Of a DNA stretch of 64,000 bases, positions 46,085-57,287 are shown in pieces. Position 1 is the stretch's first letter, and the number at the start of each line of letters is the position of its first letter. The position numbers and the translations under genes are program-made. The stretch is from Phyto melanocephala (Eukaryota; Arthropoda; Insecta; Diptera; Rhinophoridae), in assembly GCA_941918925.1 (NCBI GenBank), contig OW799236.1, forward strand, positions 64,504,685 through 64,568,684. The letters run 5' to 3'. The notes beneath the pieces are model-generated. The model was given only the letters and a program-made list of their open reading frames with translations, was not told the DNA's origin and made no database searches.

Positions 46085-46605
46085 GTTAATCTGACCGCAG
46101 AAATAATATTGCTAATTATAGAGGTATTGCTAAACTTAGTACCATTACTCAACTATTTGAGAAAATCATAACAGACCATCTTTGTCATATATTTCCCCAT
46201 TACAACATTGGTTGTGTGACTGTTACTAACCTGCTACACTTTAAAATGCTAATGAATCGTGGTTTTGTTGCACAAAAGCAAACTGATGCAGTTTAGGTTG
46301 ACTTTACTTAGTAAAGTTGTTAATAAGTCAAATCACAAACTTCTAATAAAAAAAAACTGGATCTGGTCGTCTACCATTATTTCATTCTACACGTTATTTT
46401 CATCCAATATCTTCATCCAAAGTCTTCTGAACAAATTATGCCAACTCTAATACGTTTTTAAGATTTATACTGAGTTTAAAGTTTATCAATATTGCAAAAT
46501 CCAAACTAATTTTATTCCTGAATAACTAAAATTATGTAAGTAATGTGTATTGTTTAAAAGCCTGTAAGGATCTCTAATTCATTGGCTTTAATAAATAAAA
46601 TAAAG
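46085..46605 (+). pseudogene. Jockey/CR1-type LINE fragment, RT part plus 3' tail
   Basis: The plus strand reads NYRGIAKLSTITQLFEKIIT (from about 46110), a close relative of the same block in the LINE at 17850-19325. It continues TNLLHFKMLMNRGF and QTDAV-stop-VDFT. A shifted frame gives NHKLLIKKN. The remaining RT is gone and the sequence passes to a 3' tail 'ctttaataaataaaataaa' at about 46600. Old, internally deleted copy. Confidence 0.6.
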
Positions 46606-46849
46606 GCCCTTTCAAGTTTTATTTTGTAGCATGCTTATTAGTAAAGCAAATAGCCAACTAACCAAACTGAGAAATGCAATATTTTAAATTACATTCCTAG
46701 ATTTCATTATACTATTTTGTAGCTGTCTTCTGTATATGTAAATGTTTTCAAATATAAAAACACAAATCTAATTACTTAACCTTTAGTCTTATCTTTAACC
46801 GTTTGGCACATTTAACCCAACACCCTGTATGACACACAAGTTCTGAAGG
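46606..46849. other. Unassigned sequence
   Basis: Short AT-rich stretch between a LINE tail and the Transib-like element, with no features seen. Confidence 0.4.
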
Positions 46850-46854
46850 CGCCG

Positions 46855-48305
46855 CACAGAGGAGTATTTGGCCTGAAAAGCTGGCCAAAATTATTAACCG
46901 TGTTTTTTAAATTAAAAGTTCTAGTTTTTTGATAGTTTTAGGTGTAGTATGATATAAGAAATCTAGTGGCAGATTTTGATTCTTTTTGCCTAATATATTT
47001 TGTCATAACTTAAACACGTATTCTCCGATTTTAATAGCAGGAGGATCAAAAGATGCACCGGAAAATTCTGCTTAAACTAAAAAATTTTTTCCTGCAAAAT
47101 TCGTCAAATTTTTTGTTTTCAAATTGCCATAAAAAAAATTTAAGAACCAAAAATTTAAATTTTTAAGATTTTTCCAAAAGACACATTCCTATTTATTTTT
47201 TTTTTAATTGTAAGGCTCTTATGAAACAGTATTTTTTGTTTATTAAAAAAGTCTTTATTATATTTATTTTATATTATTTAATACTTAATATACGGAAAAG
47301 TTAAACTAATAAAAATTCCTTAATAATTATTATGTCGTATGTTTATGCTTATAAGCTGCATCATCGGTGTCAGGAAGAAAAAGTGTGATGGTTTCTGATG
47401 AAAAAGATTTTTTTAATTACCCGTTCTATTTGCGTACTGCTGCTTATAAAAGGGCCACTTCTCAGAAATTACCTATTCAAGACATCTCGATTTGTATCGC
47501 TTCTGCTGAATTTCCTCGAATAATTCGTACCATATAATCGTAAGTGCTTATTTCTGGCCTCGGGAGCTTCTTCTGACAATTGGATGATAGCCTGTATTTA
47601 TTTTTTGTAAACTTATTTTTGTGATAAATGCTTTTAATAATTATTCTTATTAGGTACGGTATATATTTTTTTAACATATAAATAATGTTTCGTAGAGCAG
47701 GTATATAAAAATATTCTTTATGGGGATGCGTGGGACATTCCCTTATAACTATTATCGATAATAAAGAATTTTTTAAATTTATATTTATAGACAGGTATTA
47801 ACATTGTAACGTGTTAAAAGTGATGTGAATAACAGTGAAAATCAATAATTCAAAATACATAAAAGTTTATGACGATATAAAAAAATCGTCAAAAATAATG
47901 GCGCAAACTTGCGCACACTTTTAGAGATTCCAAATTTTATTGAACGAATTGTTTCAACATGCATATTCAACATATTTAAATTTTTGTTTACTTTTTTTAA
48001 TAACTTTTGATCAAACCTTTCAGCGAAAAAAAAATTATTGTTTAACCTTTATTCGTTTGGCCGCAAAAAAAAAATATCATATAAACATCCAGAAACCGAA
48101 AAAAACATTTAAATCTCATACAATTTTCTTCACTTTCCTGACTTTAGCAGGGTCTCAGAGCTACAAATCGCAACTAAAAGTGTTAAAAACTTACAATATA
48201 ATGTAAAATATTGTTGTCTGTCGAGCTGCGTACTTAGTTCTTAAGATTTCTTAAAATTCAGTTTTGCATTTTTGGCCAGCTTTTCAGGTTTAATACTCCT
48301 CTGTG
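46855..48305 (-). mobile_element. Transib-like element, 1.45-kb deletion derivative
   Basis: The terminal inverted repeats begin CACAGAGGAGTATTTGGC (46855) and, reversed from 48305, CACAGAGGAGTATTAAAC. Both continue 'ctgaaaagctggccaaaa'. The flanks are CGCCG (46850-46854) and CGTCG (48306-48310), a one-mismatch 5-bp duplication of the CGNCG kind I associate with Transib. Outer parts match the element at 10328-12400 in opposite orientation. The transposase region is largely deleted. Confidence 0.7.
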
Positions 48306-48310
48306 CGTCG

Positions 48311-49068
48311 ACAACTGTTGCACAATTGTTAGTGTGCACGTTTTTCCAACAGACAATCATGACAATCGAGAAGATACACAATTATTTACAACAATAATGA
48401 TCCCATACCACTCGTGTCTTTTATTATTTCTTCAATTTTTTTCTGTTTTTAGTTTTATTTATTTATTTTTTTTTTTAATTATGTTGTGCTCCAGATATTT
48501 AAGTAATTTGACGAAAATTAGAATCTAAATGATGAGTATAGAAAAATGTGTGTTTGAAGAATATGTATACAAGTGTATTTTTCTGTTTTTACATCTCAGT
48601 ATCTGAAAAACAGTGTGTCAAATAAATCTGAGTTTTTATTAGATATAAGATCTAAGACCACTTAAAAATGTTCTACAAAAATTTTATTTAAAGTCATCTA
48701 TTTTGTTTAAATAACTAATTATATATTCTTATATTGTACAAGTATGTATATGTGTTGTTCTGTTAATATTGCAGACATTTATTTATCAAAGTAAGATTAT
48801 TAAAAAAGACCTCATAATGGTTTTACATTAATTTCAGTAATTATTTTCTGAGATAAGATTCTCAGGGAAACTACTAAAATCTTTATTGTTTTAATTTTCA
48901 AATTATAGTGGTAGCAGTAAAAGATGAATATTATACTAGAGAAAAAGTGTGTCAATTACTTTTTCTTTGGCGGTTTTAGTTTAATGTAGGAATCTGTAAG
49001 TATTTTATTAATATAATAACTGGAGAAAAATTTAAATTTGAAGACAAATAAAATCAAGAAGTTGAAAC
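48311..49068. other. Unassigned AT-rich sequence
   Basis: No domain or repeat end is recognisable between the Transib-like element and the next DINE-type copy. Confidence 0.45.
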
Positions 49069-49295
49069 AAAAACAAGTAAAAGTGCTACATTCGGCCGTG
49101 CCGAATCTTATATACCCTTCACAACGTGTAGTACGTGCAATAACAATTGTTTGTATCACCATTCATCTCATATGAAATACGAACATATAAAAAACATACA
49201 TATATAAAAACATTCCATTGTAAAATTATAAATCAAGTTTAAGTATGTTAAAAAAAAATTTAAAAAAAAAATAAAAAAAAAATTAAAAAAAAAAA

Positions 49296-50924
49296 TCTAC
49301 ATATATAAAAGTGAAACTCTGTTTGTCTGTGTGTTAGCTATAGACTCCGAAACTGTAAAGCCGATCAGACTCAAACTTTGGCAAGTTGTTGTACACATTC
49401 CAGGTAGTGTTTATGGGTGGCAAAAAGGGGGCGGGGCAACGCCTATAAAAAATTAGTTATAATTTTTAGCTACTTGCACTAGATAGATTTTTCTTAAACT
49501 TTGCACACATATTGAGCTGTCATGACTATACATTTTCGTGATAAGAAAATTGGGCAGTGCCACGCCCATAAAAAGAATGTTATAATATTTAGCTACTTGA
49601 ACTTCACCAATTTTTCTGAAACTTTGCACACATTTTGAGCAGTCATGACTATGTAATTTCCTAATTAAAAAAGGGGGCAGTGCCACCCCCATTAAAAATA
49701 AGTTATAATTTTCAGCTATTTCCACGCATTCCAATGGTTCTCACCGATTTGCCTTTCAACTTCAAGCGACTACTGTTTCCAGTTCGCCTTGCCTTCGCTA
49801 TTACCATCAACAAAGCACAAGGACAATCTCTGCGTGTTGCAGGATTGAATTTGGAAAATCCATGGCCAGCTGTACGCAGTGGGAACACCAAAAAATTTGC
49901 ATCTTTACAGCAAATGGAAGAAACAAAAATATTGTATACTCACTTGCATTACAATTAAATATTATTATAAAATTATTAATTATTATTATTAAAATCAGAA
50001 TGCATTTTTAGTTTTCACAGAATCTTTCTGAATGTCTGGAAGGAACTATAGGCTATACTTTGGATTGAAATTATAAGTGGGCGGGGTGCCACGCCCTATT
50101 AAAGAATAAGTATTAAATATTATATATCACGAAAGTTAATGCAGCTAGAGTCTTCAAATTAAGTACGGTAAACTTTGTCATCCACACGAACATTTGGGTA
50201 AAAAATGGGCGGACTTTCAATATTAGGAGTGGCCATATGAATTAAATACTAAATTTCGTATATTTGGAAAACGATATCGATTAGAGTACTAAGATTTTGC
50301 AAGAGCAACTTTGACACCCAAATAAACATTTCTGGAAAAAATTGGTACATTAGAAATAGTGGGCGTGGCAGCTCTCATAGCAATTGAATACTAAAATTCG
50401 TATATTCGGGAAGCGATAACAGTTAGAGTACCCAAATTTTGCATGAGAAGCTTTGACATCTATATGACTATTTTGATAAGAAATGGATGGTTTAGTAATA
50501 GTGGGCATGGCACCTGTCATATGAATTAAATACAAAAATTAGTATATCTGGGAAGGGATAATAGTTAGAGTACCTAAATTTTGCAAGAGACACTTTGACA
50601 TCTATATGATAATTTGAATAAAAAATGGTTGATTTAGTAATAGTAGGCGTGTCACTTACAAAATAAATATATTTTTGATTAGAAAAGTGGGCAGGGCCAC
50701 GCCCATAAAAACAATTATAAGTTTGAGGTACCTGCACTGGTCCGATTCTTCTGAATCTTTGCACACATATTGAGCTGTTATGACTTTACAATTTCGTGAT
50801 TAGAAAAGTGGACAATGCCACGCTCATAAAAAAAATTTAGGTTTTTGCACTTGATATTCAATTAAAATTCAGAATGCATTTCGATTTATTAAGGGGCGTA
50901 GCAACGCGCGCCGGGTTTGGCTAG
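49296..50924 (+). mobile_element. Helitron, 1.63 kb, with helicase remains
   Basis: It starts TCTACATATATAAAAGTG (49296) and ends GCGCGCCGGGTTTGGCTAG (50924), with A before and T after. It has the same ends and ~120-bp repeats as the element at 37180, in both outer parts. The middle holds a fragment of the Helitron helicase (49716-49958), followed by a second set of ~190-bp repeats ('tttgcaagagacactttgacatc') from 50230 to 50650. It is the only Helitron in the window with coding remains. Confidence 0.85.
49716..49958 (+). pseudogene. Helitron Pif1-type helicase C-terminus, fragment
   Basis: FPRIPMVLTDLPFNFKRLLF is followed by FPVRLAFAITINKAQGQSLR and VAGLNLENP. This is the C-terminal part of the Pif1-like helicase domain of Helitron Rep/helicase proteins, including the conserved ITINKAQGQ(S/T)L motif. 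The expected downstream block (GQLYVACSRVG) is lost or condensed to a few residues. A shifted frame shows TPKNLHLYSKW and KQKYCIL, so there is a small deletion plus a frameshift. The rest of the helicase and the Rep domain are absent. Together with the matching ends it identifies the source of the short Helitrons in this window. Confidence 0.8.
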
Positions 50925-51007
50925 TAATATATAAAATAAAAAAAAAAATTTTTTTGGCTCAGATGGGAATTTATGTCACGTTCACTCTAACCAGTATACC
51001 ACGTTTG

Positions 51008-51056
51008 TATGTATGTATGTATGTATGTATGTATGTATGTATGTATGTATATATGT
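51008..51056 (+). repeat. GTAT microsatellite in a DINE-type core
   Basis: About eleven uninterrupted tetranucleotides at 'gtttgtatgtatgtatg...', then GTATATAT. DINE-type elements carry such a satellite core; a similar run occurs at 52186-52233. Confidence 0.85.
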
Positions 51057-51061
51057 ATATA

Positions 51062-51600
51062 AAAGGTCCTCCATCTAACGTTTTTTTTTTCAACTAATGC
51101 TTATTTCGTGAATGGTAACACTTAGCTCATGTCTGATTTGACAGATAAATAGTTTTATTCTTCCGCTGAACGAATATGGTTGTGTATATGCTTAAACAAC
51201 ATTGGGAAAGTGGGCCTGATATCGACTTACAGAAGATGCCGATTTTGCCAAAAAATCATCTTTTCAGAAAAAGCTCATTTTGATCTTGGCGGGCATGTAA
51301 ACAACAAAATTGTCGTATTTGGGGCACAGAAAACCCGCACGCATACATTGAAAGGCCGCTATACCCAAAATGAGTCACAGTTTGGTGCGGATTTTGGTCC
51401 AGAGGCATAGGAGTGGCCGTTACATTCAATGGCGATCGTTATCGGGCCATGTTGAACGAATTTTTGTTCACGAAAATTGAAGAGTAGGATATTGGCAACA
51501 TTTGGTTTTAACAGGACGGCGCCACATGCCACACAGAAAATATTCAGTAGCTTTTTTTATAGCATTTTCAAAAAAAAAAGTTTTTTGGCGGACCCTTTAT
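51062..51600 (+). pseudogene. Mariner-type transposase fragment
   Basis: Catalytic core pieces on the plus strand: KKIIFSEKAHFDLGGHVNN (first acidic residue Glu instead of the usual Asp in FSDEAHF). In a shifted frame QNCRIWGTENPHAYIE and VTVWCGFWSRGI. Further on AVTFNGDRYRAMLNEFLF, then IWF-stop-QDGATCHTE. The N-terminus and C-terminus are missing. Several stops and frameshifts; a similar family to the element at 36111. It lies inside the DINE-type copy at 49069-51742. Confidence 0.65.
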
Positions 51601-51742
51601 GTGTTGAATGTTGTTGTTGTGAAAAAAACCAGGTGGTCGTGGTTTTTTACCTCACGCGGGTCCAGGCTTCAAAAAGTTGATTGCAACATACACACGGACA
51701 GACTGACAGAGCTTAATCGACTCCCCTATTCATAAGCTTTTG

Positions 51743-53017
51743 TTTTTTAATGTTCTCATATTTATGTCTTATAGTGAAATTTAACAAACGGGTGAAAAAG
51801 TAATATTTGAATTGTAAAATCTGACTTTGTCTCATATATCAGTTCGTAATGTGCCCACGTAACTGATTTTCAATAGCAAAACTTTCGAAAGCATATAACA
51901 TTTTGCTTAAGTTCGATAAATGTAAAGTGAAATTAAATTTAAATGGCCTCCAACTGCGTCATTAATACTTCGTATTCAATTCTCAAAAAACAAAAATTCG
52001 TTTGACTTTGACTAACGATGGCAATGTTTCGATTTGCGTAAAATTATAATCCTAGGGATGTAACCATTATTTAAGGCGAATTATTTTCCGTCTACCTAAA
52101 TCTTATCCCAAAGTACAAAATTTACATGTGAACCCTATTAGCAAAACAACAAATGAATTCGATTTTCTTTTCTATCTTCTATGTACATATGTATGTATGT
52201 ATGTTTGTATGTATGTATGTACATATGTATGTAGTAAGTTTATATTTCAACATCATTGTATTCTTTACGAAGCAAAAAAAAAAATTCCTATATGGTTTCT
52301 AATTACAATTTGTTAGAAAAGAAGAAAAAAATTGCTGAATAAACAGTAATGAAAAAAAGAAAAAACAAATCTTGAATTACCAGCAACCACAATATTTTCA
52401 CTTTCTGAGTTTTTTATGTTTTTTAAAACAATATTTGAAAATAGCTAAGGAACTAACGTTTGTGCGTGTGTTTATTTGTTCATACAAGCCTTGTGAAGTT
52501 GGAAAATATATTTTTTTTTAATTTTAGAAGTTTTAAATTATAAATCTTAAGATTTATTTATTAAGTGCCAAAGGACTTTTTATTTTTGTACTCTAATTTT
52601 TTCTTAACATAGTAAAAATGCTTTAAAAATATTTTGATAGAAATCTTTTTATGTAATGAAAGAAAAAATAGTAAACACTCTTTTTGCTGGACCCAACAAA
52701 ACGTATTTTGGTATTTGTGTTGGAGATAAGTAAATAATCTTAACGAAAACTAGTATTTTAATGTTCTAAGAATTAATTATTTCTCATGTATTGCTGCTGT
52801 AAAAATTTTAAATGTACACATGTATACCAGCTGAAGCTGGGCAAAGTTTTATGTAATTCCCAACATATCAGGATCAGAAAAAATAATCCTAAATTTTTAA
52901 GGTAAATCCATTAAACTGCAAACACCAAATTAAAACAGAAAAAAAATTAAAACAAAACAATAAAACGTCTTTTAAACGGGAATTTAATTTTATTTGTTAG
53001 ACTGTTTTGTTTTAACA
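51743..53017. other. Unassigned AT-rich sequence with a GTAT microsatellite
   Basis: 52186-52233 is a GTAT/ACAT microsatellite. The rest has only short ORFs and no recognisable ends. Confidence 0.45.
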
Positions 53018-53299
53018 TAAAGGTAGGATCACACGATTGCCGCAATGCACCAATTATTGGTATATTTTATGTGCCAATCGTGTGATTTCACAATTTATTG
53101 CCCCATACGTCAATCGAGGACAATATTGTGCTGATTTGCCACAATCAAATGCAACTCTGGTGTGGCAATCGTGTGAACGGTTGATAGGTACCCATACGTC
53201 AATAAAAATGTCAAAAATGCACCAATATTTATTGTGTTCTCGTGCGTCAATCAAATAAGACAATTCGCGCCAATAGTTTAGTTTTTTTCGTGTGATTCT

Positions 53300-53436
53300 A
53301 CGGTCAACATTTCGTAAGTAAAATTAGTTTTAATTGTTGTACGTGCTTTAATTAAATATGAATATTTTAATTGCAGTTTTAATATGGAATTCGATGACTA
53401 CATTGCAATAGATGATTCTACTGAAGTTAATCATTA
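53300..53436 (+). pseudogene. Left-arm gene of the PIF/Harbinger element: 5' exon, intron and first codons
   Basis: The plus strand has 'atttc|gtaagt' (donor about 53312), a ~65-nt intron and 'aattgcag|tttta' (acceptor about 53376), then ATG at 53383: MEFDDYIAIDDSTEVNH and stop. The strong splice sites and the acidic start suggest the 5' end of a second element gene, cut at the same junction as the transposase. In autonomous PIF/Harbinger elements the second gene is usually Myb/SANT-like. Too little remains here to say. Confidence 0.35.
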
Positions 53437-53799
53437 ACCACAAACACCTTTGTCCAAAAAACGAAGTGTCACAGCTAATCGTACTTTTTCTGGAATAGCC
53501 TTCCCCATATTTGTGTCTTGCTTCTTAATATATGGTGACACTATTTGCAACAATTCCTTAAACGTTTCATCATTAATCCGAATAAAATTTTTGAACAAAA
53601 AGTTTTGGTTTTTTATTTCACGAAACTCCATCAATGTTTTTTCATATGCGCCATCAGTGCTTCTTTTTGTGAGCCACTCTCTGACCCACGTACTTCTTTT
53701 AACTTTTCTTTTATTCATTTTTTCAGTTTTTATATCTTCAAGTACACACACGATAATTAAGGCTGATGCAATTTGTTTCTTCTTTAGAGAACAAATCAT
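53434..53799 (-). pseudogene. PIF/Harbinger transposase N-terminal part, truncated
   Basis: Probable start MICSLKKKQIASAL at 53799, or MNKRK at 53718. The protein reads RSTWVREWLTKRSTDGAYEK, NFLFKNFIRINDETFKELLQ and VSPYIKKQDTNM, then PEKVRLAVTLRFL. This is the N-terminal region of HARBI1-like nucleases up to the 'RLAxTLRFLATG' block. The DDE domain that should follow is absent: the frame runs into a stop five residues later (KGVCG). No frameshift within the retained part, so the internal deletion is probably recent relative to point-mutation decay. Confidence 0.75.
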
Positions 53800-54115
53800 C
53801 TTTACGTAAGAAAAAGATTGAATGCAGAATGTTTTAAAATTTAAGCTAATATAAACAAAACAAAATTTGGCATCTATCACAACAGCTGTTTCTCAGAGTT
53901 GCCATGCATTAGAACAATCGTGTGATTGTAGTGCGACAATTATTGACACTTAATCGTTTTGCGTCAATTCGCGACAATTAAATTTATGTAAAATGAGTCA
54001 ATCATGTGACCGCAGAGAATTTGATGGGGAAAATTTTATTATTGTGCGTCAATTCAGCACAATAGAAATTGGGTATGATTGCTGTATTTGTGGCAGTCGT
54101 GTGATCCTAGCTTAA

Positions 54116-54744
54116 GATTACTTTACAAAAACAATTTGTAACAACACGAATTACTTATCCGGGGTCAACACGTAGCAATATTTAGTGCTGCAATTATCAA
54201 ATTTGATTGCGTCTATAGAAATTGCGCCGTGTATACCACAAATTGCCATATGTAGCAATTCATTGCGCAACCATTGCTTTGCTGATTGCTTAAGCAATTT
54301 TTTCCGCAATAAGTTGTCAAAATCGTTTAATTTTTATTGAATTTTTTGTTTTTCTTTAACCTCATAATAATAATTTAGAGTGAGATATTAAAAAAAAACA
54401 TAAAAGTTTAAACAAAAATATTAAATTTTATAAATAAATTTCTTGTGTCGTATTCTCCACCCAGTGAAAATAGACACATTTTAGCAATAAAATGCTGTTA
54501 ATCTGCCGAATAACGGCATCAAAAAATAGTCATAAAAGTAGCAAAATTAAGTGAAAATTATCATTTTCTTATTCAAATAGTGTTCTCGTTCAAAAAAAAA
54601 AACATTCCACTTCTCGTACTTGAATACCTTATACTTGGAACTGACTTATGTGACACTATTTAGTGCAAATATATATAGTTTTTTTATAAAGCTTAAACAA
54701 TAAAAAATTGTATTGTTATAATTTTATTATAGTAAATTTTTATA
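54116..54744. other. Unassigned sequence rich in 'gcaatt'/'attgc'
   Basis: Between 54170 and 54310 short direct and inverted 'gcaatt' motifs recur, somewhat like the arms of the preceding PIF/Harbinger element. It may be a decayed relative. No ends were found. Confidence 0.35.
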
Positions 54745-54749
54745 TAATA

Positions 54750-55321
54750 GGTCTGTCTGCGTACACATATTTTGCATCATTTTATGCAAAATGTTACAAA
54801 ATCTTGCAAAATGTTGTCTGCGTACTCAAAATCTCTTGCAGCGAGAGAGCAAAAAAGAAAATTTTTTGACAGTTGGAAGTTGAGAACTTGCAAAATGTTC
54901 TTGGAGAAATTTCTTCTTGCAAGATTTTGCATCTAGTTTGAACAGCTGTTTTTTATTTACTAATTATGAAAAAATTTTTGTGAAACGAAAATAAAAATTG
55001 AAATTTAACAATGGCAGAGGTAAGTAGTTAGAATTGTGCTGATTTTTAACGTTTATAAAATATTATAATATTATAATAAACAAAAAAATTAGCATTTTTT
55101 AATTTACCGCGAGAATTCACTTTCGCGTACACATATGCTAAAACTCTTTTGCTTTGTAATTTCAATTGTTTACACACCGATCAGCTGTTTTCTTGCAAAA
55201 TTTTACTGGATACTGTCTGCGTACTTTTTGAAATATTTTTAGCCGCCAGAGTAAAATTGGTCTTACTCTCCCAAACAAAATTTACTGAGTATTTGCTACT
55301 GGAAAAGTACGCAGACAGACC
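54750..55321 (+). mobile_element. 572-bp TIR element, TAATA duplication, superfamily unknown
   Basis: GGTCTGTCTGCGTAC at 54750-54764 is exactly inverted at 55307-55321. TAATA flanks both sides (54745-54749, 55322-55326), though a shorter duplication with a TAGGTC start is possible. The interior repeats 'gtctgcgtact' and 'cttgcaaaatgtt'. At about 55010 is 'aacaATGGCAGAG|gtaagt', which looks like the first codons and splice donor of a lost gene (inference). Confidence 0.75.
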
Positions 55322-55326
55322 TAATA

Positions 55327-55655
55327 AGTGACTAATTACAATTAAATACATTTTTAAAAGTTACCGTTCAAACAAATATTTAAAATCGCGAAATTTATAT
55401 AACAACTTGAAAATTAATTGAATTTGCTACGAAGTTTGGCACATTCAATATGTAATTTTTTGACACATCTAACTGATAAAGCAACAACAAAATTTCATAT
55501 TATTTTTGTATCGTTGTGTTAGTAAAAATCGTTGTGACATTGAAAATTTGCCATAGTTTACTATTTTCAGCCCATATCTGTATATATAGGGTTACATTTT
55601 TACACAATTTTATTCTGATTAAAACTTATAAGCTTAAGTCAATGTATATAATTTT
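55327..55655. other. Unassigned AT-rich sequence
   Basis: Nothing recognisable between the TIR element and the next DINE-type fragment. Confidence 0.4.
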
Positions 55656-55996
55656 TTTTTGTCTCAGCCGGGACTCGAAACCAAGTTGGCTATCAGCAGT
55701 ATACCACGTTTGTAGGTATGTTTGGTTAAAAAACGAGGTGATCTTGATTTTTTCCTCATATCTCAGATTTTTTTGCTATTCAATACCGATTCGCTACCAG
55801 ATATTTCTGATATTTGATACCACACACGGGTCTGAACAATGTATAGGAGCTTTTAAAATTGATTTCAACATACACAAGGACAGACGAACATCGACTTCCA
55901 TAGTTTTAACCTTTTACACAATATACACTTTAAGGGGTCGTAAACGAATGCCGTTACCAACGATAATATACCCTTACATTCTTTGTGAAGGCTATA
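55656..55996 (-). repeat. DINE-1/INE-1-like element, type B, diverged fragment
   Basis: Minus-strand 5' part ('aaagaatgtaagggtata') to the 'aacatacctacaaacgtgg' and 'tctcagccgggactcgaa' blocks. The 3' hairpin end is missing. More diverged than the other copies. Confidence 0.65.
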
Positions 55997-56071
55997 GAAA
56001 CAATACATTTGTGAGAACTTCGTGAGGATAATTTTTAAAAAAGGATGAAAAATCGCATTGCATGTCTGTCC

Positions 56072-56699
56072 TTTTTATACCCGCCACCAAAAAAATGGTG
56101 GGGGTATATTCATTTTGTCATTTCGTTTGTAACACATCGAAATATCCATTTAGACCCCATAAAATATATATATTCTGAATCGGGGTTTCATTTTATGACG
56201 ATCTAGCTATGTCCGTCTGTCTGTCCGTACGAAAATTTATACCGCGCAGTGTATTTTCGGTATACTCAAAATTAAAAACATAATAAATCTGACAAAATTA
56301 GATGTATGATTCTGAAATTTTCCAACCATTGCTTTTTGGTCAAAGGCTTTATACTAACGGAAAATAAATGTGACACGCCGACTTTTACGCCCACCTCCCA
56401 TATAACGCTTTATCTTAAATTCATATAATTTCTCTATGAATAGAGATTTTGGAAGAAAAAAGTACTATGTTGAAATATCTAAGTTGTATTTATTAGCATA
56501 AACTTAATTGCCACGCCCACTTTAATGCCCACTTTCATTGAAAGGCTAAAGTTACGAAAATATTTAAATAGGATATCGAAATTATACAAAGAGAGTGATA
56601 CATATAAATAAATAAATTCTGTGCTATAAAAGTACATCAAATCGGTGATGGGTATAAAAGATTCGGCACAGCCTGATATATTACTTTTACTTGTTTTTA
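56072..56699 (+). repeat. DINE-1-like element, type A, internally deleted
   Basis: It has the full 5' end TTTTTATACCCGCCACC and echo, then a jump at 'ctgtccgtacg|aaaatttatacc' that removes the middle. One internal repeat follows, then the end 'gtgatgggtataaaag', hairpin TTCGGCACAGCCTGA (stem damaged) and 'acttttacttgttttta'. The MITE site is empty ('cgaaattatacaaagagag'). Confidence 0.8.
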
Positions 56700-57287
56700 T
56701 ATCAAACAATCGGGCTTAAAATTACTTTGTAGTAGGACCCCGACTAGTTCATTTGTATATATGTATATAGTTTTTTCAACTTTAAATACGAGTTATTTTT
56801 AGCGAGTGGTGAGTGAGTGTACTCACCTCACACATATTGAGAAAATTAATATACATTTTACACAGCAATTTAAGCATTAAGCGTCTTAGTCTGAAATGGA
56901 ACCAGGGCTTATTGGTTTTAAAGTTTTACGCGCTAATCACTGCATCGACACAATATTATATTAAATTGATATTGATAATATTTATGTTTAAAAAACGAAG
57001 GTTACATTTTTCATCTCTTGATAGACAGAAAAGACTTCAAGTTTTTAGACACTATACTTAGATATCTAAATACCAGTTATTTATTCATGCTGTTGGTCTC
57101 TGGAATGGAATACCATATAGATTTCAAATTATTCGTAACGCATATTTAGAAAATGTAGAAAGTAAATTTTTAGCCAATTTTGTTTTAACAGTGTTGTAAT
57201 TAATTAATCTTGTTCCAACTCGTTAGTATCTTCAAATTTTATATAAGTATTTGTATTTAATATTATATAACAAAGTAAATGTATTTA

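Larger units (their letters stand above)
49069..51742 (-). repeat. DINE-1/INE-1-like element, type B, with Helitron and mariner insertions
   Basis: The minus-strand 3' end (hairpin TTCGGCACGGCCGAA, 'tagcacttttacttgttttt') is at 49069. The A-rich core is interrupted by a Helitron (49296-50924). The body continues at 50925-51060 with a GTAT microsatellite, is interrupted again by a mariner fragment (51062-51600), and continues to about 51742 ('aagcttatgaataggggagt' block), where it is cut off before its 5' end. Confidence 0.75.
53021..54112. mobile_element. PIF/Harbinger element, deletion derivative, TAA duplication
   Basis: The ends AGGTAGGATCACACGATT (53021) and, reversed from 54112, AGCTAGGATCACACGACT are flanked by TAA on both sides (53018-53020, 54113-54115). 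A 3-bp TWA duplication is the mark of the PIF/Harbinger superfamily. Subterminal 'tcgtgtga' and 'gccacaa' motifs recur in both arms. Two truncated genes converge on a junction near 53436: a transposase from the right arm and another first coding exon from the left. Confidence 0.85.

Noticed and set aside
46855..48305. hAT element because the ends contain CAGAGG
   Set aside because: An 8-bp duplication does not fit (gcgccgca versus tgcgtcga), whereas a 5-bp CGNCG-type flank does, and internal relatives carry RAG1-like motifs.
53054..53263. ORFs on both strands around 53037-53263
   Set aside because: They fall in the left arm of the PIF/Harbinger element, which is built of subterminal repeats; no domain.
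55516..56025. 169-codon plus-strand ORF
   Set aside because: Most of it (from about 55656) overlaps a DINE-type repeat read backwards; no domain in any part.
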